Of a DNA stretch of 32,344 nucleotides, positions 19,001 to 25,746 are shown piece after piece. Source of the DNA: Gemmatimonadota bacterium (GTDB lineage Bacteria; Gemmatimonadota; Gemmatimonadetes; Longimicrobiales; Gaopeijiaceae); contig JAQBXY010000034.1 in the NCBI GenBank assembly GCA_027623325.1, positions 1 through 32,344 of the forward strand, written 5' to 3'. The notes beneath the pieces are model-generated. The model was not told the DNA's origin. It searched no databases and saw only the letters and a list, made by a program, of their open reading frames with translations. The position numbers were made by a program, and so were the translations under genes. The first letter of the stretch is position 1, and the number at the start of each line of letters is the position of its first letter.

Positions 19001-19726
19001 ATGACGACCACGATGCCCGACACCTACGAGGCGCGCCTCGAGCGAACGCTCCCCGAAGTTCGGGATCGGATTGCGCGTGCCGCCGAGGTCGCGGGTCGCT
19101 CCGCGTCGTCGGTCCGACTCGTCGCTGTGACAAAGTCGCATCCGATCGAGGCGGTCGAAGCCGCGTTGAGCGCTGGGTTGACGGACCTGGGCGAGAATCG
19201 GGTCGAAGAGTTGGAGGCCAAAGTCGCGACGCTCGGACGCGGGGCGGCCACGTGGCACATGATCGGCCACCTCCAGAGCCGGAAGGCCTCGCGGCTCGTG
19301 AAGATCGCTGATGTGATTCATTCGGTGGACTCGTTCCGGCTTGCCGAGAGGATCTCGCGGGCCGCTACGGAAGATGGGCAACGGGTGACCGTACTGGCCC
19401 AGGTGAACACAACCGGAGAGGTTACCAAGGGGGGATTCGGCGTAGAAAGCGCGTCGGACGATATCCAGAGGATGGCGGAACTGCCTGGTTTGTTCGTAAA
19501 TGGACTCATGACCATGGCTCCGTTCGTGGACGACGAGGCTGTTCTGGGAGCTGCTTTCGGGGCGCTGCGGCGGCTCTCGGAGCGGCTCACCACGGCGACC
19601 GATCGGGTCGGGCACGAGCTCTCGATGGGCATGACCAACGACTTGGAGATCGCGATCCGCGAGGGCAGCACGATGGTTCGGATTGGGACGGCACTTTTCG
19701 GGGATAGAGCAGGGGGCGCACTATGA
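19001..19726 (+). CDS. yggS: PLP homeostasis protein YggS/YlmE/PROSC family
   Basis: Pyridoxal-phosphate-binding protein that keeps PLP and amino/keto acid pools balanced; no catalysis is established for the family. The 241-residue product has the PLP lysine Lys45 in LVAVTKSHP, the GENRVEE block, WHMIGHLQSRK, VNTTGEVTKGGF, GLMTMAP and the closing LSMGMTNDLEIAIREGSTMVRIGTALFG. The frame is open to 18689, but that runs back through the terminator, so ATG 19001 (or 19013) is the start. I see no SD. It overlaps divIVA by ATGA, matching the yggS-divIVA neighbourhood of many bacteria. Confidence 0.95.
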   Translation: MTTTMPDTYEARLERTLPEVRDRIARAAEVAGRSASSVRLVAVTKSHPIEAVEAALSAGLTDLGENRVEELEAKVATLGRGAATWHMIGHLQSRKASRLVKIADVIHSVDSFRLAERISRAATEDGQRVTVLAQVNTTGEVTKGGFGVESASDDIQRMAELPGLFVNGLMTMAPFVDDEAVLGAAFGALRRLSERLTTATDRVGHELSMGMTNDLEIAIREGSTMVRIGTALFGDRAGGAL

Positions 19727-20679
19727 TCGACCTTACACCGCTCGACGTCCGCAATAAACGCGGAGATTTCAAGAAGATCATGCGAGGCTACGACCCGCAT
19801 GACGTCGACATCTTCCTGGAGCTAGCCGCGGAACGCCTGGAGTCCTTGGTTCGCGAGAACATGCAGCTGAGGGAGAGGACGCAGAGCCTGCAGGAGCAGG
19901 TCGCATCGCAGGCGGGCCGCGAACACGCAGTTCACGAAGCGTTGGTGACGGCTCAGGAACTGAGGGCGGACATTCGCGCGCAGTCCCAGCGCGAAGCCGA
20001 CCACATCGTCAAGGAGGCTGAGGCCGAGGCTCGCCGACGGATCGCAGAGGCCGACGCGGAGATTCGCACGAAGCTGCGGGGCACCGAGCGCCAGGCGGAT
20101 CAGGCTCGGGACGCACTCGTCGAGATGGAGCGTCGGCGAGGCCGCTTCGTGAAGGAGTTCCGCATGTTGCTCGAGCGGGAACTCGACGTCGTCCGAGTGG
20201 AGGAGGGGCGAGAGCCTCTAGACGGTCGAGCGATCGATCTCGACCTCGGTCCCCAAAGAACGGTGGCAGGGGGGAGGGCGCCCGCAGAGTCCGAGGAGAG
20301 CGAACCTCCCGAGGATGCCAACGCGAGTACTGCAGACGGCCCGGACGACGCGGAGGAGGCGGTCGACGTTTCGTCCCTCAGCCCGGTGGAGCCCGTCCGC
20401 GCTCAGGCGCCGCCACCCGCGGTTGGCCACGAGCCGTCGTCTCTCGAAGTCGAGTTGATGGCCGGTGCGACGGGTGCGTCCGCCCCGTCCGGACGCCGGA
20501 GGCCCGCCGAGGTAGAGCCCTTCGCGGGCGTGCCGGACCTCGAGACGGTCCTGGCCGAAGCGGGAGCCGACGAGCCGCAGCGTCCGAAGGGTGACGGGAT
20601 TGAGCCCCCGCCGATTCGCGGCCGCACGGACGACAATCTCATCCTCTTCGATCCCGACGAAAAAGACCACCGGCGCTGA
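19723..20679 (+). CDS. divIVA: DivIVA-domain cell-pole/division protein
   Basis: DivIVA family coiled-coil protein, which in other bacteria senses membrane curvature and recruits pole or septum factors. The 318-residue product begins with the family's LTPLDVRNKRGDFKKIMRGYDPHDVDIFLE membrane-binding region (3-33 approximately), then a long coiled coil (about 35-165) rich in Glu, Arg and Ala. From about 185 to the end it is acidic, Pro-rich and probably disordered (SEESEPPEDANA, for example). This tail is longer than in classical DivIVA. The start overlaps yggS as ATGA. A purine nucleoside phosphorylase and ileS follow. Confidence 0.9.
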   Translation: MIDLTPLDVRNKRGDFKKIMRGYDPHDVDIFLELAAERLESLVRENMQLRERTQSLQEQVASQAGREHAVHEALVTAQELRADIRAQSQREADHIVKEAEAEARRRIAEADAEIRTKLRGTERQADQARDALVEMERRRGRFVKEFRMLLERELDVVRVEEGREPLDGRAIDLDLGPQRTVAGGRAPAESEESEPPEDANASTADGPDDAEEAVDVSSLSPVEPVRAQAPPPAVGHEPSSLEVELMAGATGASAPSGRRRPAEVEPFAGVPDLETVLAEAGADEPQRPKGDGIEPPPIRGRTDDNLILFDPDEKDHRR

Positions 20680-20705
20680 CGTTCGCCTGCCGGTCGAACC
20701 CCATC

Positions 20706-21527
20706 ATGAGCGATCTCGTCGAACGCGTCGCCGCGTCTGTGGCGTCCGTGCGGACCCACTCCACTTCGGAGCCGAGGGTCGGCATTGTCTTGGGTACGGG
20801 CCTGGGTGGGCTGGCGAACGAAATCGACGTCGAGACGAGCATTCCCTACGACGAGCTACCCGGCTTTCCGACGCCCACCGTGGAGTCACACTCGGGTCGC
20901 CTCGTCTTCGGAACGCTTGCCGGTACTCCCGTAGTCGTCATGCAGGGCCGATTCCATCGCTACGAAGGGTACTCGCTCCAGGAGGTCACATTCCCGATCC
21001 GCGTCCTGCGCGAACTGGGAGCGGAGACACTCGTCGTTTCCAATGTTTCGGGTGGACTGAATCCGCTCTGGGCTGTTGGTGAGCTCGTCCTCATCGACGA
21101 CCATATCAATCTCCTGGGTGACAGCCCGCTGATCGGGCCCAACGCGGAGCGTTTCGGCCCCCGATTTCCGGATATGTCCGCGCCGTACGACCGGGAACTC
21201 CAGGAACTGGCAAGGCGATCGGCCGCTGAGCTGGGCCTCCGTTTGAATCGTGGCGTGTACATCGCGGTGCCCGGTCCTGCGCTCGAGACGCGCGCCGAGT
21301 ACCGGATGCTGAGGGCCATGGGCGCCGACATCGTGGGCATGTCGACCGTCCCCGAGGTCATCGTTGCCCGGCACATGAACATGCGAGTCCTCGGGGTCAG
21401 CATCATCACCGATGCGTGCTTCCCCGATGCCCTCGAAGTCGCAGACGTTTCCAAAATCATTGCCGCGGCGACCGCGGCTGAACCCGACCTGACCCGACTA
21501 ATCGAGCGGGTCGTAGGCCAACTGTAG
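20706..21527 (+). CDS. purine nucleoside phosphorylase, trimeric (PNP/MTAP) family, predicted 6-aminopurine-accepting
   Basis: Phosphorolyses purine nucleosides to base plus (deoxy)ribose-1-phosphate. The 273-residue protein has the phosphate site GIVLGTGLGGLA, the MQGRFHRYEGYS block, SNVSGGLNP, and GPALETRAEYRML with the base-binding Glu194. It continues with GMSTVPEVIVARH and VSIITDACFPDAL. The residue aligned to human PNP Asn243 is Asp236 (Glu-to-this-residue spacing is 42 in both). Asn at this place marks 6-oxopurine enzymes; Asp is seen in MTAP and in adenosine-accepting PNPs, so adenosine or a related 6-aminopurine nucleoside is predicted. It sits between divIVA and ileS, 26 nt and 10 nt away. 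Confidence 0.93.
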   Translation: MSDLVERVAASVASVRTHSTSEPRVGIVLGTGLGGLANEIDVETSIPYDELPGFPTPTVESHSGRLVFGTLAGTPVVVMQGRFHRYEGYSLQEVTFPIRVLRELGAETLVVSNVSGGLNPLWAVGELVLIDDHINLLGDSPLIGPNAERFGPRFPDMSAPYDRELQELARRSAAELGLRLNRGVYIAVPGPALETRAEYRMLRAMGADIVGMSTVPEVIVARHMNMRVLGVSIITDACFPDALEVADVSKIIAAATAAEPDLTRLIERVVGQL

Positions 21528-21537
21528 AAACTCTTCC

Positions 21538-24500
21538 ATGATCTACCCCGAGTTGCCGAAGGGCCTCCTCGAAATCGAGGCAGAAATGCTCCAGCGCTGG
21601 AAGGAGGAGGATCTCTTCCGTCAGACGCTGGAGGCGAACGCCGACGGTGAGCGCTTCGTCTTCTATGAAGGGCCGCCCACCGCCAACGGACGCCCCGGCT
21701 TGCATCACATCCTGAGTCGCACGATCAAGGACCTCGTGTGCCGGCATCGAGCGATGCAGGGCCGGAGCGTCACGCGGATCGCGGGCTGGGATACGCATGG
21801 CCTTCCCGTCGAGATCGAGGCTGAGAAGAAGCTCGGAATCAGTGGCAAACCAGCCATCGAAGCGTTGGGCATCGCGGAGTTCAACCAGACGTGTAAGGAC
21901 TCGGTATTCACCTACAAGGAGGAGTGGGAGGAGCTCAGCGAACGGATCGCGTATTGGCTGGAGTACTGGCGCCCTTATGTCACCTTCCACACTACGTATA
22001 TCGAGTCCGTCTGGGCCATTCTGAAGACACTCGCGGACAGGGGTCTCCTGTACCGCGGACACAAGAGTGTCCCCTACTGCCCGCGGTGCGGCACCGCCCT
22101 GTCCTCGCACGAGGTCGCGCAGGGATATCGTGACGTCGAGGACCCGTCGCTCACCTTCGTCGCCGAAGTCGTCGACGTGAACGGAGATCCCGATGGGGCC
22201 GGTCGGGCGTTCCTGGCGTGGACCACAACACCGTGGACTGTGCCATCGAATACGGGCCTCGCTGTACATCCCGCGCTCACCTATGTCGAAGTCGCCCGTG
22301 ACGGGCGACGGTACATCGTCGCTGAGGGCAGGGCCGAGGCCCTGTTCGGTGAGGATGCGGAGATTGTGGGGCGGCATCTCGGGGCCGACCTCGTCGGCTG
22401 GCGCTACCGCCGGCCGCTGGAGTTGGTGGCGGTTCCTGAAGATGGGGGCAATGGCTGGACGGTCGTTGCAGAGGACTTCGTCAGCGCAGAGGACGGCACC
22501 GGCATCGTACACATGGCACCCGCGTTCGGCGCCGACGACTACGCTGCAGGTCAGCGACACGGCCTGCCGATGCTGAACCCGATCGACCGCAGTGGCCACT
22601 TCAACGACGATGTGACGCTCGTCGGCGGGCAGTTCGTGAAGGACGCCGATCCCACGCTGGTGGAGGCACTTCGGGCGCGCGGTTTGCTCTTCGATATCGG
22701 TCGCGTGATGCACAGCTATCCGCATTGCTGGCGCTGCGATTCTCCTCTGCTCTACATCGCGATCGATTCGTGGTTCGCGGCTACATCGACGCTCAAGGAC
22801 CAGATGCTCGCGAACAACGATCTCATCGCGTGGCATCCTCCCGAGGTCGGAGAAAAGCGCTTCGCTGAGTGGCTACGCGGCAACATCGACTGGGCGCTGT
22901 CCCGGGACCGCTATTGGGGCACCCCGCTTCCCGTCTGGGTGTGCGACCACGATCGCGAGCATATGCATTGGATCGGGTCGCTCGACGAACTCTCCGAAGC
23001 TGCGGGCCCGCTTCCGGACGACTTCGATCCACACCGCCCCTTCATCGACGAAATCCGTTGGCCGTGCACGATGTGCGAGGGGACCATGTGCCGCACGCCG
23101 GAGGTGGTCGACGTGTGGTTCGACTCCGGGGCGATGCCTTACGCTCAGTGGCACTATCCCTTCGAGAACGAGGCGGAGTTCGAGGATCACTTCCCCGCGG
23201 ACTTCATCTGTGAGGGGCTCGATCAGACCCGCGGATGGTTCTATTCCCTGCTCGCGATCTCGACGTTGCTCGGGAAGGGGCCCTCCTTCAAGAACGTCCT
23301 CGTCAACGATCTGGTGCTCGATGCCGAAGGTCGAAAGATGTCGAAGTCCAAGGGCAACGTAGTGAACCCCTGGGATGCGATCGACGAACATGGCTCGGAC
23401 GCGCTCCGGTGGTATTTCATTACGTCGTCGAACCCGTGGCTCCCGAAGCGCTACGACACAGAAGGGGTTAAGGAGGCGGCGCGGAAGTTCTTCGACACGC
23501 TGTTCAACACCTATCGCTTCTTCTCCCTGTACGCGTCGGCGGAGAAGTGGGCGCCGTCCGACTCCGATCCGGCTCCGGAGACACGCCCACTCCTCGATCG
23601 CTGGCTTCTCGCACGCCTCGAGACCGTTACGACCGAGGTCAAGCGCGACTTGGAGGAGTACAACCTCACGCGCGCGTATCGCACGTTGGGCGATTTCGTC
23701 GTGGAGGATCTGTCCAACTGGTACGTACGCCGGAGTCGGTCCCGGTTTTGGGGGAACACGGACGCGGTCGACATGAACGGCGCGTTCCGGACGCTGCATG
23801 ACGCGTTGTGTCGCGTCAGCGTGCTGGCAGCCCCCTGCGTCCCATTCGCCTCGGATTGGCTACACCGCGCGCTTCGGGGCACCAGCGTCCACCTGGCACG
23901 CTTTCCCGAGGGAGAGATGGAGCCGGCATCGGGTTTGGAGGCTGATATGAGCGCGGTGCGTACGCTGGTTTCGCTCGGACGCGCGGCCCGCGAGGACGTG
24001 CAGATTCGGGTGCGTCAGCCCCTGCGGGGCCTGCAGGCCGTCGTGCCGGGTGGCGTCCTGTCGGAAGAGATGCTCGAAGTCGTCCGGGACGAACTCAACG
24101 TGAAAGAGGTCGGATTCATGTCGTCCGTGGACGGTATCGTGACCCTGATCGCTCGGCCGAATTTTCGCGCCCTCGGCGCCCGTTTCGGCAAACAGACCAA
24201 GGAGGCGGCGCAAGCAGTCCGGTCGCTGTCCCAGAGTGACCTGTCCCGTGTTCAACGGGGAGAGAGCGTCGAGATCGAGGTCGACGGGGTCACACACACG
24301 TTGGTCGAAGGTGATCTCGAGATCGTTCAGGAAGCGGCTGGGCACCTCGTGGTGAAGGGAGAGGGAGCGTTCGTCGTCGCGTTGGATCCAGAACTCGACG
24401 ACGAACTACGAGCGGAGGGGGTCGCCCGTGAACTCGTGAATCGGATCCAACGTCTGAGGAAGGACGCGGGCCTGGAGATCACGGATCGTATCGAGCTCGG

Positions 24501-24681
24501 GATCGGGGGCGGTGATACCATTCAGTCGGCCGCGAAGGATCACCGCGACTTCATCGGGGGCGAGACGCTCGCGCGAGGGGTCTTGATCGCTGCAGCTGTC
24601 GGGGAGGGCGACTTCCCCCACGTCCGAGAGGTCGACATCGATGGGATAGCGGCCTCGATCGGACTCCGGGTTGCGGGTTGA
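21538..24681 (+). CDS. ileS: isoleucyl-tRNA synthetase, eukaryote-like IleRS2 type
   Basis: Charges tRNA-Ile. At 1047 aa, and by its blocks (GPPTANGRPGLHHILSRTIKD, AGWDTHGLPVEIEAEKKLGI), it belongs to the IleRS2 clade rather than the E. coli-like IleRS1. The class I signature is GLHH (residues 54-57) instead of HxGH. KMSKS is intact at 600-604. The CP1 editing domain carries AWTTTPWTVPSNTG, and Cys pairs YCPRCG and CWRCD are present. The C-terminal extension lacks the zinc-finger ending of IleRS1. No SD precedes ATG 21538, which lies 10 nt after the phosphorylase stop. The stop overlaps the TTG start of the next gene. Confidence 0.97.
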   Translation: MIYPELPKGLLEIEAEMLQRWKEEDLFRQTLEANADGERFVFYEGPPTANGRPGLHHILSRTIKDLVCRHRAMQGRSVTRIAGWDTHGLPVEIEAEKKLGISGKPAIEALGIAEFNQTCKDSVFTYKEEWEELSERIAYWLEYWRPYVTFHTTYIESVWAILKTLADRGLLYRGHKSVPYCPRCGTALSSHEVAQGYRDVEDPSLTFVAEVVDVNGDPDGAGRAFLAWTTTPWTVPSNTGLAVHPALTYVEVARDGRRYIVAEGRAEALFGEDAEIVGRHLGADLVGWRYRRPLELVAVPEDGGNGWTVVAEDFVSAEDGTGIVHMAPAFGADDYAAGQRHGLPMLNPIDRSGHFNDDVTLVGGQFVKDADPTLVEALRARGLLFDIGRVMHSYPHCWRCDSPLLYIAIDSWFAATSTLKDQMLANNDLIAWHPPEVGEKRFAEWLRGNIDWALSRDRYWGTPLPVWVCDHDREHMHWIGSLDELSEAAGPLPDDFDPHRPFIDEIRWPCTMCEGTMCRTPEVVDVWFDSGAMPYAQWHYPFENEAEFEDHFPADFICEGLDQTRGWFYSLLAISTLLGKGPSFKNVLVNDLVLDAEGRKMSKSKGNVVNPWDAIDEHGSDALRWYFITSSNPWLPKRYDTEGVKEAARKFFDTLFNTYRFFSLYASAEKWAPSDSDPAPETRPLLDRWLLARLETVTTEVKRDLEEYNLTRAYRTLGDFVVEDLSNWYVRRSRSRFWGNTDAVDMNGAFRTLHDALCRVSVLAAPCVPFASDWLHRALRGTSVHLARFPEGEMEPASGLEADMSAVRTLVSLGRAAREDVQIRVRQPLRGLQAVVPGGVLSEEMLEVVRDELNVKEVGFMSSVDGIVTLIARPNFRALGARFGKQTKEAAQAVRSLSQSDLSRVQRGESVEIEVDGVTHTLVEGDLEIVQEAAGHLVVKGEGAFVVALDPELDDELRAEGVARELVNRIQRLRKDAGLEITDRIELGIGGGDTIQSAAKDHRDFIGGETLARGVLIAAAVGEGDFPHVREVDIDGIAASIGLRVAG

Positions 24682-25637
24682 GCGTGTCCAGTCAACGTCA
24701 CTCGCTAACAGTCGGCGAAGGTGAAGGGGGGCGCCTCGATCGTTTCGTCGCCGAACGGATGGCCCTATCGAGGACTCGTGTTCAGGGCCTCCTGGCCCAG
24801 GGCCTCATCACGCTGGACGACCGACCGGCGAAGAAGTCGGAGAAGGTCGAAGTCGGCTCACGCGTCGAGATCGTGGTCCCCCCGGCCGCCCCCGTGGAGA
24901 TGGTGGCAGAGGAGCTACCCCTCGATATCGTCTTCGAAGACGAATCGCTTCTGGTGGTGAACAAGGCGGCTGGAATGGTGGTGCATCCGGCACCGGGTCA
25001 CCGGTCGGGGACACTCGTCAATGCCTTGTTGTGGCATGTCTCGGACTTGGCGGGCGTGGGAGGACGAGCCCGTCCGGGAATCGTGCACCGCCTGGACCGG
25101 GACACCTCCGGGCTCCTCGTAGTGGCCAAGAACGACGTGGCCCATCATGCGCTCTCCGATGCCCTCCGCCGGCGCAAAGTGAAGCGTATCTATTTAGCCG
25201 CGGCCTGGGGTCACCTCGATGAGTCGCCTCGTACGATCGAGGCCTCGATCGGTCGCGATCCCAGGGACCGCAAGCGAATGGCCGTCGTCGAGGGTGGCCG
25301 CGGTGCAACGACCCGCGCGGAGGTTCTCGAGCGATGGCAGAGTGCCGACCTGCTCCGCATTGCCCTCAAGACCGGTCGAACCCATCAGATTCGCGTACAC
25401 CTCGCGCACATTGGACACCCGGTGGTGGGCGATCCTGTGTACGGCATCGGTTGGGAGCGTGGACTCGGGGGTCCGACACGACGCTGGGTCAACGAACTGG
25501 CTCACCGGACGACGCGCCAGTTCCTGCATGCCACGGAGTTGGCGTTCGATCACCCGCTGTCCGGTGAACGCAAGCGCTTTACGGCGGAGTTGCCGCCCGA
25601 TCTCGCCGAGGTGGCCGATTGGGCGAGAAATGCCTAA
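24678..25637 (+). CDS. rluD: RluD-family 23S rRNA pseudouridine synthase
   Basis: RluA/RluD-type pseudouridine synthase. The 319-residue product has an N-terminal S4 RNA-binding domain (about 18-65, LDRFVAERMALSRTRVQGLLAQG) and a catalytic domain with HRLDRDTSGLLVVAK (catalytic Asp140). Further blocks are LKTGRTHQIRVHLAHIGHPVVGDPVYG and the FLHATELAFDHP segment. RluD modifies 23S helix 69 in E. coli; the exact target here is inferred. It starts with TTG overlapping the ileS stop as TTGA; a GTG two codons later is an alternative. lspA, which often lies between ileS and rluD, is absent. Confidence 0.95.
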   Translation: MSVSSQRHSLTVGEGEGGRLDRFVAERMALSRTRVQGLLAQGLITLDDRPAKKSEKVEVGSRVEIVVPPAAPVEMVAEELPLDIVFEDESLLVVNKAAGMVVHPAPGHRSGTLVNALLWHVSDLAGVGGRARPGIVHRLDRDTSGLLVVAKNDVAHHALSDALRRRKVKRIYLAAAWGHLDESPRTIEASIGRDPRDRKRMAVVEGGRGATTRAEVLERWQSADLLRIALKTGRTHQIRVHLAHIGHPVVGDPVYGIGWERGLGGPTRRWVNELAHRTTRQFLHATELAFDHPLSGERKRFTAELPPDLAEVADWARNA

Positions 25638-25746
25638 ACGGGTAGTACTCAAGCCCTTTTTTATTCCGGCGCGCGGGCCGATACTTAGCGGCTGGGGCGT
25701 GACCTCGTGCCGATGGTCGTCCGAACTGAATCTCCCCCGGATGTAG

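Noticed and set aside
21457-22836. 459-codon open frame on the minus strand
   Set aside because: Antisense to ileS, with no recognisable motif.
25638-25746. promoter for the DnaA-like operon
   Set aside because: A GATACT at 25680-25685 could be a -10, but no acceptable -35 lies 16-18 nt upstream (only a T-run), and no SD precedes the ATG. Left uncalled.
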